This document shows, in pieces, positions 15,698 through 23,954 of a DNA stretch of 29,097 nt. Below the pieces are notes generated by a model. That model was not told the DNA's origin. It saw only the letters and a program-made list of their open reading frames with translations, and ran no database searches. The number at the start of each line of letters is the position of its first letter. The first letter of the stretch is position 1. Origin of the DNA: an uncultured Eubacteriales bacterium (GTDB taxonomy: Bacteria > Bacillota > Clostridia > Christensenellales > Pumilibacteraceae); contig UQSP01000025.1 of assembly GCA_900543755.1 (NCBI GenBank), forward strand, positions 1 to 29,097, in the 5' to 3' direction. Both the position numbers and the translations under genes were made by a program.

Positions 15698-16990
15698 GTG
15701 AAAATCACATTCTTGGGCGCGGGGTCTACCGTATTTGCAAGAAACGTACTGGGGGATTGTCTTTTAAGCGACCTTAAGGACTATGAAATCGCGCTTTACG
15801 ACATCGACGAGGTAAGACTTGAGGAGTCTTACGTCATAATCGAGGCGATGCGCAAAAAGTACAACAAGTCCGTAAAGGTCAAAAAGTACACAGACCCTAA
15901 AAAGGCTTTTAAGGGCGCAGACTACATAATCAACGCCATTCAGGTGGGCGGATACAAGCCCTGCACCGTAACGGACTTCGAAATTCCCAAAAAGTACGGC
16001 TTACGTCAGACTATTGCCGACACGCTGGGCATAGGCGGCATTTTCAGGGCACTGAGAACCATTCCCGTCATGAAAAGGTACGCCGACATCATGGAGGACG
16101 TATGCCCGAACGTGCTTTTCCTTAACTACACAAACCCCATGGCTATCCTTTCGGGTTACATGCAGCGCTACACGGGTATCAAAACCGTGGGACTTTGCCA
16201 CAGCGTGCAGTCCTGCGTTCCTTCTCTTGCCAAAAACCTCGACATGCCCGAGCTTAACGATGCCAAATGGAAAATCGCAGGCATCAACCACATGGCATGG
16301 CTTTTGGAACTTACTGACAAAGAGGGCAACGACCTGTACCCCGCGCTTAAGAAAAAATTCAACGAAGTGCGTCCCAAAGGCGACCTGGTGCGTCTTGACA
16401 TGATGAATCACTTCGGCTACTACAACACCGAAAGCAGCGAGCATACAGCCGAATACCATCCCTATTACATCAAGGACAAATATCCCGAATTCATCGAAAA
16501 ATTCAACATTCCTCTCGACGAATATCCGCGCCGCTGCGTCAACCAGATTGAGGGCTGGGCAAAGGAACGCGACCAGATTCTCAACGGCGGCAACGTGGAA
16601 CATACCCGCTCCAAAGAATACGGCTCGCACATCATCGAAGCTTGCGAAACGGACGTACCCTTCCGCATTCACGGCAACGTGCTTAACACGGGTCTTATCG
16701 ACAACCTGCCCCCCGAAGCGTGCGTGGAAGTCCCCGTCATGATAGACAGCAACGGACTTAACCCCTGCCACGTGGGACGCCTGCCCGAACAGCTTGCCGC
16801 GCTTAACCGCACCAATATCAACGTTCAGCTTATGACCATTCAGGCGGCGGTTTCGCTTAAAAAAGAGGACGTTTACATGGCGGCATACCTTGACCCGCAC
16901 ACCAAGGCGGAGCTTTCCATGGACGACATCAAGGCAATGTGCGACGACCTTTTCGAAGCGCACGGCGACTGGCTGCCCAAATATAACTGA
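15698..16990 (+). CDS. melA: Glycoside hydrolase family 4, probable alpha-galactosidase
   Basis: This 430-residue enzyme belongs to the GH4 family, which cleaves glycosides by an NAD- and Mn-dependent oxidation/elimination mechanism. Residues 3-12 (ITFLGAGSTV) form the NAD-binding start. NYTNPM (143-148) is conserved, and Mn ligands are expected at Cys167 (LCHSVQ) and His198 (INHMAW). The CHSVQ form is that of MelA-type alpha-galactosidases rather than 6-phospho-glucosidases, which have a CDMP-type motif. A related GH4 activity such as alpha-galacturonidase is not excluded. The start is GTG at 15698 with AGGAGG 11 bases upstream; an ATG inside that region reads only ATG-AAC-TAA. There is no signal peptide, so it is cytoplasmic. 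It is probably controlled by the divergent AraC-type regulator. Confidence 0.9.
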   Translation: MKITFLGAGSTVFARNVLGDCLLSDLKDYEIALYDIDEVRLEESYVIIEAMRKKYNKSVKVKKYTDPKKAFKGADYIINAIQVGGYKPCTVTDFEIPKKYGLRQTIADTLGIGGIFRALRTIPVMKRYADIMEDVCPNVLFLNYTNPMAILSGYMQRYTGIKTVGLCHSVQSCVPSLAKNLDMPELNDAKWKIAGINHMAWLLELTDKEGNDLYPALKKKFNEVRPKGDLVRLDMMNHFGYYNTESSEHTAEYHPYYIKDKYPEFIEKFNIPLDEYPRRCVNQIEGWAKERDQILNGGNVEHTRSKEYGSHIIEACETDVPFRIHGNVLNTGLIDNLPPEACVEVPVMIDSNGLNPCHVGRLPEQLAALNRTNINVQLMTIQAAVSLKKEDVYMAAYLDPHTKAELSMDDIKAMCDDLFEAHGDWLPKYN

Positions 16991-17040
16991 CAATATTAAA
17001 ATTACCGAATATTCGTTTTAATAAGTTAGATATTTACGAG

Positions 17041-17078
17041 AAAAATACCCGTCCTTTCCTTAAGGCGGGTATTTCTTT
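17041..17078 (+). terminator. Terminator of the GH4 gene
   Basis: AAATACCCG (17043-17051) pairs with CGGGTATTT (17066-17074), followed by TCTTT. It lies about 50 bases after the stop codon. Confidence 0.85.
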
Positions 17079-17339
17079 ATAAATGTATCTGCGGAAAAAT
17101 AAATGAATTTAAGCAAATTGTTTCCCGGCATCAATCGCCGCATATTATCTTGCCGAACAAAATTATCACACGTTTCGCCTCTTTTGAATCTAAGCAAACG
17201 TCGCTTTTGTCCGATGATTTATTCTTGTCAATAATAATACCGTTTGTATGTATTGCTTTTTTTACGTGAAGCCGATTTTATTGTACCTTCGGATTAATTA
17301 ACGAACATAAATCATAAAAAATAATTCCCGATAAATACG
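17079..17339. other. AT-rich intergenic region without a recognisable gene
   Basis: This region lies between the converging GH4 gene and the giant lipoprotein gene. No ORF with a ribosome site, no RNA gene and no consensus promoter is visible. Confidence 0.6.
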
Positions 17340-17361
17340 TTCTTAAAAATATTTTTAAGAA
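17340..17361. repeat. 22-bp perfect palindrome
   Basis: A perfect palindrome has half-site TTCTTAAAAAT. It is pure A/T except for one C/G pair per arm. It sits just beside the terminator of the giant lipoprotein gene and may only be an accident of AT-rich sequence. Confidence 0.6.
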
Positions 17362-17400
17362 TAAAAAACTCCCCGCCCGAAATACGGGAAGGGAGTTTTT
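17362..17400 (-). terminator. Bidirectional terminator after the giant lipoprotein gene
   Basis: AAAAACTCCC (17364-17373) pairs with GGGAGTTTTT (17391-17400), with an inner CCCG/CGGG stem at 17376-17379 and 17385-17388. On the minus strand it ends in TTTTTTATT. It lies about 50 bases after the stop of the 17452-23757 gene. Confidence 0.9.
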
Positions 17401-17451
17401 GTTTTTCATTACGAAAATCTTAAAAAGTCAGGATTTTCGCTTTTTTACGCT

Positions 17452-20400
17452 TCAGGCCTCAGTTCCAAGCTGAACCAAATCCTTGCAGGACACGAACACG
17501 GGATAACCTTTTTCGGTAGTAGTCCAATATTCGCCGTCAAGACCGACGATGGCGTTGCTTTCTTCTGCAATCCAGGCTTCGAACTGACCGTAGTTGTACC
17601 AGGATTTGACATGGAAATCCTTTTCTTCGGTCAAAAGTCCTACTCTTATCATTTCGTCGGTGTCGGTTACCGAATTTAAATCATCGGATGTAGGATTGTT
17701 AACGCCTTTACCGGAATAATTGTTGCCTACCGCCGAATATGCAGTGTTCCACACCCACGTGTCAGCGCCGTAAGCGTCCACGCTGTAAAGGTTTTTGACG
17801 TTGGCATAACCAAGGTCTCTCCAGGTAGCAGCATCTGCATTGGCTATTATCATGCCGCCGAACAGTCCTTCGTAGCTCCAGCTGTCGGAAATCGCAAAGA
17901 TGTTCTGAATAGCCGCATTGTTGCCGATCTGGCTGACGACAAGCGCTACGGGATAAGGATTGTTACCGTTGCCTGCCGTTGCGGAAATTTTACCCTTTAC
18001 AAACACGTTGCTGATTTCGCCGTCGCACTGGCTGGCAATAAGCGCGCCTTTAGACATTGCAACGTCTGCACCTACGAACGCAACGTTCTTAACGACGCCG
18101 CCTTCCGCGATGTAGCTGAACAGTCCGCCGTAAGTTTCGGTAACTTTCATGTTGGAAATCGTGTAGCCCTTGCCGTCGAAAGTACCTACCCACTTGTTGA
18201 CCCAGTTGAAGCCGTCGGAAGACGAGCCTACGCCCGCAACCGCCGCGTTTTCCATATCGATGTTGCCGCCAAGTTCTATCCAGCCGTCCGCGTTGCCTCC
18301 TTTTACCGTAACGAAAGATTCAAGAGCCGCAAACTCTTGCGTCGTGGAAATGACTTTCTTGACGGAAATTACAGCTGTATAAACCTTATCCTCGGTATAG
18401 ATGCTGACAGGCAAATTACCGGAAGTAAACGTTTCAACTACGCTGTCGGCAAAAGTGACGCTGTTGCCGTCGGCAGTAATACTAACTTCTTGACCGTTTA
18501 CGTAAACGCTTTCCACATTGCCGGTGACACTTTCTATAGTCAGAGTTTGATCAGCGGTCGAGTCGTCGCGTACAAGAGTGCCGACGGATTCGGAACCGAG
18601 ACTTACCTCTTCGTACTTACCGACGGTAAAAGTCACTTCGTCCGTTATGGAAGTATCGAATTTATTGGTTAATACAACGGTAAATTCGGTGTTGCCGACT
18701 GCACTTAAATCGACTTTGACAAGACCCGTTTCGGAAATCGTAACTCCTTCGACCTCATCTTGAATAGACCAGTTAACCTGGGATGCTTTCGAGGTAAGCT
18801 GGAGCGAACCGCCGCGGGAAATTTCCTGAGCCTCGGTAGTGATTACCGTGGTATCGGCAAGCCATTTTCCGATGACGGATTCGCCGGACGTTTCGTCCCA
18901 AAGCCAGCCGTCCACTTCGGCGTTGTAATCGCCGCCGCTGCGCCACTCGTTATAAGCGTCCGCACCGATAAACGTTTTGACGGAAGCAATACCTTCTGCG
19001 CCGTTTATGTTTTTACCTTCCTGAGTACCAACGGCGTACAATGTGCCGGGAGAAAGTATGACTGCAACGCTGTTGCTGATATCTTTGCTTGCGCCGCCAA
19101 ATTTACCGATTAAAGCGCCGCCGCACTGTAAAGCATCGTCAAAGTTTTCCACAACGACCACGCAGTTTTCGATTTTACCGGTATCAGCCATTTTGGAAAC
19201 GAGCAACGAACCGGGAGCCCAGTTTGCCGAGCCGCCTAAAAGCTGTCCCTGAACGAACACGTTGGAAACGGTTCCGTTAAGTTCGGTAACGACAAGACCG
19301 CTCTGGCTGCGATTGATAACGTTTATAAGCGAAACGTTTTTGAATACACTTCCTTCAACCATGCAGGACAATATGCCGCCGTTGCTTTCGTTTATGGTGA
19401 AGTTGGAAATGGTGTGTCCCTGTCCGTCAAACGTGCCGCTGAATTTCTTGATCCAGCCGTTGTTATAAGAGCCTACGCCCGAAATGGTAGCGTTTTCCAT
19501 GTCGATGTCGGCGTCCACAATGAAGTAGCCGTAAACGGTACCGTCACCGTTGTCTTTGACATAGCTTTCAAGAGAAGCCATGTGCGACTTTTTGGTGATT
19601 ATCTTGGATACCGCAAACAGTTTTACGCGATACATTTTGGTTCCGGTAATAATGCTGATAATCGACTCTTCTCCTACGGGAAGAACATTAAACTTATTTG
19701 CCTCAACGGTTACGTTTTCGCCCTCGGTGCTCTTAACTTCTATAACGGTAGAGCCGTAAACAATTCTGTCAACCGCCTCGGTAAGTCCTTCTATCGTAAG
19801 AACAGTGTCGGATTCGCCGTTGATGTCAACGTAATCAAGCAAAGTTTCGGTTTTATCCACAACTTCGAGATTAGTAACGGTCACAGTGCTTTCCACGTTT
19901 ACCTGGCCGAACAGTGCACTGTTACCGAGTATAGTGATTTCCGCGCCGTGAGTAACTCCCTTGTCTATGGTGAGAATATTGTTTTCAAGGGTGACTCCGT
20001 CCACTTCTTCTTTCAGCGTAAACGTCGGGTGGAAACTGGAAACCGAACTTATGAGTTCCAATTGTTCTCCCGCAACTGCTTCGCTTCTTTCAGAAGAAAC
20101 GGCATGAAGCGTTTTAACGTTTATTTTTGCAAGCATTGCCTCCTTTGCAGACTCAAATATGGGCAGCTTGCCGCCGTCGATAGTCGTCCAATACTCTCCG
20201 TCAAGTCCCACAATTTCGTTGTCTTCCGCCAGCCAGGTATTCATCTGACCGTAATTGTACCAGGATTTGACGTGGAAGTCCTGAGACTGATTTATAATTC
20301 CTGCTCTTATCATCTCATCGGTGTCGGTCAAAGCTTGATTGTCTTCAGAAGTAGGATTGTTAACGCCTTTACCGGAATAATTGTTGCCTACCGCCGAATA

Positions 20401-23400
20401 TGCAGTGTTCCACACCCACGTGTCAGCGCCGTAAGCGTCCACGCTGTAAAGGTTTTTGACGTTGGCATAACCAAGGTCTCTCCAGGTAGCAGCATCTGCA
20501 TTGGCTATTATCATGCCGCCGAACAGTCCTTCGTAGCTCCAGCTGTCGGAAATCGCAAAGATGTTCTGAATAGCCGCATTGTTGCCGATCTGGCTGACGA
20601 CAAGCGCTACGGGATAAGGATTGTTACCGTTGCCTGCCGTTGCGGAAATTTTACCCTTTACAAACACGTTGCTGATTTCGCCGTCGCACTGGCTGGCAAT
20701 AAGCGCGCCTTTAGACATTGCAACGTCTGCACCTACGAACGCAACGTTCTTAACGACGCCGCCTTCCGCGATGTAGCTGAACAGTCCGCCGTAAGTTTCG
20801 GTAACTTTCATGTTGGAAATAGTATAGCCCTTGCCGTCGAAAGTGCCTACCCACTTGTTGACCCAGCTTACGCCGTCGGAGGACGAGCCTACGCCCGCAA
20901 CCTCTGCGTTTTCCATATCGATGTTGCCACCAAGCGTGAAGTAACCGCCTACCGTGCCGTCGCCGTTATCGATCACAAAGGATTCGAGCGCCGCTAAATC
21001 TTTTGGAGTGGAGATTTCTTTGGTTACATTGATAACTTTGACGCGATACAGATTGTTGCCGGAGGTTATCTCCAGAACTTTTTCGCCATAGCCTAAAGCT
21101 TTGACTGCCGCATTGGGGAAAGTAAACGTTTCGCCCGACGCGGTAACGCCCGCAATGTCTTCTCCGTCGCAGCTTACGTTATCGATATTTCCGGTGAAAC
21201 CGTCAATCTTCAAAACGTAATCTTCCGCGGACTCAAGAGACCATTCGGCAGAAACAACAGAAGTTCTGTCTATAAGTGACACGTTTTTGATATTTATCGT
21301 AAAGTCGTCGTAGAAAGACGGGCTGATTTTTGACGTTGCACGCACCGTTACGGAAGTGACATCCGTTTCGGCGGGGACGGTCAAAAGTCCCGTATCCGAA
21401 ATCGCAAACCCTTCAGGCTCGCCCACTACGGAATAAATAACGTTATTGTCCGTGCAGTAAACCTGGTAAGATTCGCCTTTATAAAGCGAAACTTCGCCTT
21501 CATTGGTGATTTTGACAAGGTCTTTGTAGGTATTTATCATTACGGGCAGATTACCCTCAATATCCCACACGCTGCCTTCGAAACTGAAAGCTGAATAATC
21601 TTTCTCGGTATCGGCAATGACTTCGTCAATATTTTTGTAATATTTGATGTTTGATTCACCCTGAGCGTCTTTAACGAACAAGGGTGCTTTTTCGCCGCCT
21701 TTGCTGCCTATGGCAATCACGTTTTCTACGATCATGCCGGATGCACCGCCGCCCGCAACAAGCGAGTTGTTGTCACCTAAACCAACCGTAACGTCAAGAA
21801 CAACGTTGATAAATTTAGTGGTAGCGGAGCATTTGCCTGCCAAAGCGCCGGCATATCCCCAGCCTGCGTTGCCGCCCGCGGTCGTACCCTGAACGTATAC
21901 GTTTTCGATAGTGCCTGCGTTCATGGAAGAAACTATACCGCTGTTGGCAACGGCTTTGGCGTTGATAAAGGAAACGTTTTTGATGACGCCGCCCGTGCCC
22001 AGCGTTCCTACAAAGCCGCTGTTGGCTGCCGCCGTCGTCATGCCGTAAATGGCATATCCGTCACCGTTGAAAGTGCCGTGGAAACCGATGTCGGTTGCAT
22101 TGTTAGGGCTGAAATCAAGACCGGGATAGTTGTTGTCGAAGTTACCGAAAGCATATCTTTCGCACCAGCCGACAATGGTCTTGTTATACTGGATGCTTTT
22201 GCCCAGCATATAATAGCCGCCGTATTTATAAACTTTGCCGCCGAACTGATCGATAGTACCCCAGTCGCCGCCGTTGACGGAGCTGATTTGCTCAGGCGTA
22301 AGTTTGGCTTTATCAAGCATGACTACCGTATCTTTATCTGCAGCCGCATACTTCCACATATTGTCGAGGTCTTCAGCGGTGTAGAAAATTTTGGTTGCGA
22401 TAATAACGTCGGAAACGTAAGCCGCAAGGTCAGTTTCGATGCGGAAAACTTTTTCGCCGGTGCGCAAGTCGTCTTTATTGAAAACAAGCGAAGTACCCGA
22501 AACCGTAAAGTCTACGGGAGAAGAAACTACTCCGTTAACTAACTCCGCCACTTTAACGACTTCATCGGCGGAGATGCCCGAGCCGTTAAGATCTACCGAA
22601 ACGGTGCTTTCCTCGTCGGCGTTAAGGTCGATGACTTGTCTTCCCGCTAATTCCACTTTGGGCAGTTCTACGTTGACCTGCACAGTAAGCCTAAACGGGA
22701 TGTTGGCTTTGGAAGTATAAACGGCGTTGACTACCGTGCTGCCTACTCCCACGGCGGTTATCGTGCCGTTTTCAACCGTTGCCACTTTTTCGTTTTCGCT
22801 GCTCCACTCAATCGTGGGATTGCTTATCGTTTCGTTATTGTCGATAACAGAAGCCGTAATCGTATCGCTGACGATGTAATCCGTTCCCGGAGGCGTACTT
22901 ACAGCAAGATTAACGCTGTTTTTGCTTAAAGTAAACGTGACGTTATCCGTTACGGTAACGGTTATGATCTTTGTTGCGACAAAGCCGTTGTAAGTTGCCT
23001 TGACGGTTATTATTACCGGCTCCGCGCCGTAAGCCACGCCCGTAATAACACCGTTATCGACCGTTGCTTTGCTCTGATCGGAAGTAGACCACTCGTAAGT
23101 CGCTTCTACCGTTTTGTTTTTGTACTTCATGGTAGGAATTACGGTAATGGACTGACCGGTCTTTATCACCACGTTCTCGCGGTTAACCGAAAGCATGGGT
23201 ATCTGACCGCTGGATGTAATCTTGACGACGCAGGTTGCACTGACGGAACCCACCGTTGCAGTAATGGTAACTTCACCCTCTTTAAGCGCGGTTACCACAC
23301 CGTTTTCCACCGTTGCCTTGGCGGGGTCGGAGCTAGACCACGTTACGTCGCCTTCAAGGTTATGCTTGGTTGCGGTAAGCGTAAGCGATTCATAAAGGTC

Positions 23401-23757
23401 CATGTTTGCCGTCGTCTTGTCAAGAGTAAGCGAAGACTGAGGCGTGGCTTCTTTTACCGTGACAGTACAGGAAGCGCTTACTCCCTCCACGGTTGCGGTA
23501 ATCGTCACGGTGCCTTGGGCAACAGCCGTAACAAGACCGCCGTCTACGGTAGCGACGTTTTCGTCCGAACTTGACCAAACGACCGCCTCTTTTGATTCGG
23601 TCGTTGCGGTAAGCTGAACGGTACCGCCTACGGTAAGTTCCGCCTGATTCCTGTCAAGCTCTATCGTAACTTTCGGGTCGTTTTTACACGCCACGAAAGT
23701 AAACAGAGCAAGCGCGAACGCCAGGACGAAAACCGTAATTTTCGACAGTTTTTTCAT
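17452..23757 (-). CDS. Giant surface lipoprotein with BIG2 and GLUG-like repeat modules
   Basis: This is a 2101-residue exported protein. A lipoprotein signal peptide ends at Cys24 (FVAC; Phe at -3 is unusual but tolerated). Four BIG2-type Ig-like domains follow at about 29-101, 109-181, 187-269 and 272-362, each with WSSSD-type and ATV-NG motifs. The remainder holds four large modules with a FDGKGYTISN-like strand (near 561, 974, 1444 and 1861), followed by GLUG-like repeats of the type GGVVKNVAFVGA and GEISNVFVKGKI. Such repeats form beta-solenoid-like surface domains. Linker beta-domains separate the modules. There is no catalytic signature or wall-sorting motif. Adhesion or glycan binding is plausible but unproven. 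AAGGAGGG precedes the ATG. The second and fourth modules share a stretch identical at DNA level. It is the last gene of the exported-protein cluster. Confidence 0.88.
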   Translation of the reverse strand: MKKLSKITVFVLAFALALFTFVACKNDPKVTIELDRNQAELTVGGTVQLTATTESKEAVVWSSSDENVATVDGGLVTAVAQGTVTITATVEGVSASCTVTVKEATPQSSLTLDKTTANMDLYESLTLTATKHNLEGDVTWSSSDPAKATVENGVVTALKEGEVTITATVGSVSATCVVKITSSGQIPMLSVNRENVVIKTGQSITVIPTMKYKNKTVEATYEWSTSDQSKATVDNGVITGVAYGAEPVIITVKATYNGFVATKIITVTVTDNVTFTLSKNSVNLAVSTPPGTDYIVSDTITASVIDNNETISNPTIEWSSENEKVATVENGTITAVGVGSTVVNAVYTSKANIPFRLTVQVNVELPKVELAGRQVIDLNADEESTVSVDLNGSGISADEVVKVAELVNGVVSSPVDFTVSGTSLVFNKDDLRTGEKVFRIETDLAAYVSDVIIATKIFYTAEDLDNMWKYAAADKDTVVMLDKAKLTPEQISSVNGGDWGTIDQFGGKVYKYGGYYMLGKSIQYNKTIVGWCERYAFGNFDNNYPGLDFSPNNATDIGFHGTFNGDGYAIYGMTTAAANSGFVGTLGTGGVIKNVSFINAKAVANSGIVSSMNAGTIENVYVQGTTAGGNAGWGYAGALAGKCSATTKFINVVLDVTVGLGDNNSLVAGGGASGMIVENVIAIGSKGGEKAPLFVKDAQGESNIKYYKNIDEVIADTEKDYSAFSFEGSVWDIEGNLPVMINTYKDLVKITNEGEVSLYKGESYQVYCTDNNVIYSVVGEPEGFAISDTGLLTVPAETDVTSVTVRATSKISPSFYDDFTINIKNVSLIDRTSVVSAEWSLESAEDYVLKIDGFTGNIDNVSCDGEDIAGVTASGETFTFPNAAVKALGYGEKVLEITSGNNLYRVKVINVTKEISTPKDLAALESFVIDNGDGTVGGYFTLGGNIDMENAEVAGVGSSSDGVSWVNKWVGTFDGKGYTISNMKVTETYGGLFSYIAEGGVVKNVAFVGADVAMSKGALIASQCDGEISNVFVKGKISATAGNGNNPYPVALVVSQIGNNAAIQNIFAISDSWSYEGLFGGMIIANADAATWRDLGYANVKNLYSVDAYGADTWVWNTAYSAVGNNYSGKGVNNPTSEDNQALTDTDEMIRAGIINQSQDFHVKSWYNYGQMNTWLAEDNEIVGLDGEYWTTIDGGKLPIFESAKEAMLAKINVKTLHAVSSERSEAVAGEQLELISSVSSFHPTFTLKEEVDGVTLENNILTIDKGVTHGAEITILGNSALFGQVNVESTVTVTNLEVVDKTETLLDYVDINGESDTVLTIEGLTEAVDRIVYGSTVIEVKSTEGENVTVEANKFNVLPVGEESIISIITGTKMYRVKLFAVSKIITKKSHMASLESYVKDNGDGTVYGYFIVDADIDMENATISGVGSYNNGWIKKFSGTFDGQGHTISNFTINESNGGILSCMVEGSVFKNVSLINVINRSQSGLVVTELNGTVSNVFVQGQLLGGSANWAPGSLLVSKMADTGKIENCVVVVENFDDALQCGGALIGKFGGASKDISNSVAVILSPGTLYAVGTQEGKNINGAEGIASVKTFIGADAYNEWRSGGDYNAEVDGWLWDETSGESVIGKWLADTTVITTEAQEISRGGSLQLTSKASQVNWSIQDEVEGVTISETGLVKVDLSAVGNTEFTVVLTNKFDTSITDEVTFTVGKYEEVSLGSESVGTLVRDDSTADQTLTIESVTGNVESVYVNGQEVSITADGNSVTFADSVVETFTSGNLPVSIYTEDKVYTAVISVKKVISTTQEFAALESFVTVKGGNADGWIELGGNIDMENAAVAGVGSSSDGFNWVNKWVGTFDGKGYTISNMKVTETYGGLFSYIAEGGVVKNVAFVGADVAMSKGALIASQCDGEISNVFVKGKISATAGNGNNPYPVALVVSQIGNNAAIQNIFAISDSWSYEGLFGGMIIANADAATWRDLGYANVKNLYSVDAYGADTWVWNTAYSAVGNNYSGKGVNNPTSDDLNSVTDTDEMIRVGLLTEEKDFHVKSWYNYGQFEAWIAEESNAIVGLDGEYWTTTEKGYPVFVSCKDLVQLGTEA
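17690..18159 (-). repeat. 470-bp exact direct repeat, copy in module 4
   Basis: By base-by-base reading this is identical to 20351-20820, offset 2661 bases (887 codons), and encodes residues about 1867-2023. Similarity continues with scattered differences to about 18274 on one side and drops sharply on the other. Confidence 0.93.
20351..20820 (-). repeat. 470-bp exact direct repeat, copy in module 2
   Basis: This is identical to 17690-18159, including synonymous positions, and encodes residues about 980-1136. The flanking parts of the same module differ from module 4 at both amino-acid and DNA level. Confidence 0.93.
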
Positions 23758-23888
23758 TGATTGATTTTCCCTCCTTTTCTAACAATTTATAAATGTTCGC
23801 AACCTTATAGATAGGGTTACGTCTATTCCTGTTGATTTCCTGCCATATACGTTTAGTGCATAATCTGAAGAATTTTATTTCGCATTCC

Positions 23889-23918
23889 CCCCGGTAAGCG
23901 TATTGACGCCCACCGGGG
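23889..23918 (-). promoter_or_regulatory. Intercistronic hairpin between the two lipoprotein genes
   Basis: CCCCGGT (23889-23895) pairs with ACCGGGG (23912-23918), a strong 7-bp stem with a 16-base loop, 37 bases after the stop of the DUF4838 gene. No T run follows on either strand, so it looks less like a terminator than an mRNA-stabilising or processing hairpin. No consensus promoter is seen in the 197-base gap. Confidence 0.45.
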
Positions 23919-23954
23919 AAAACGGAAAAAATAAGGAGTATGAAGAAGACTTAA

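Noticed and set aside
16991..17451. CRISPR array or mobile-element remnant in the largest gap
   Set aside because: There are no regularly spaced repeats, no transposase fragment and no target-site duplication; only terminators and an AT-rich palindrome.
19414..20997. 527-codon open frame on the plus strand
   Set aside because: It lies wholly opposite the giant lipoprotein gene, has no ribosome site and gives an unstructured translation. Genes here seldom use TTA, CTA or TCA codons, so their complements stay open by chance.
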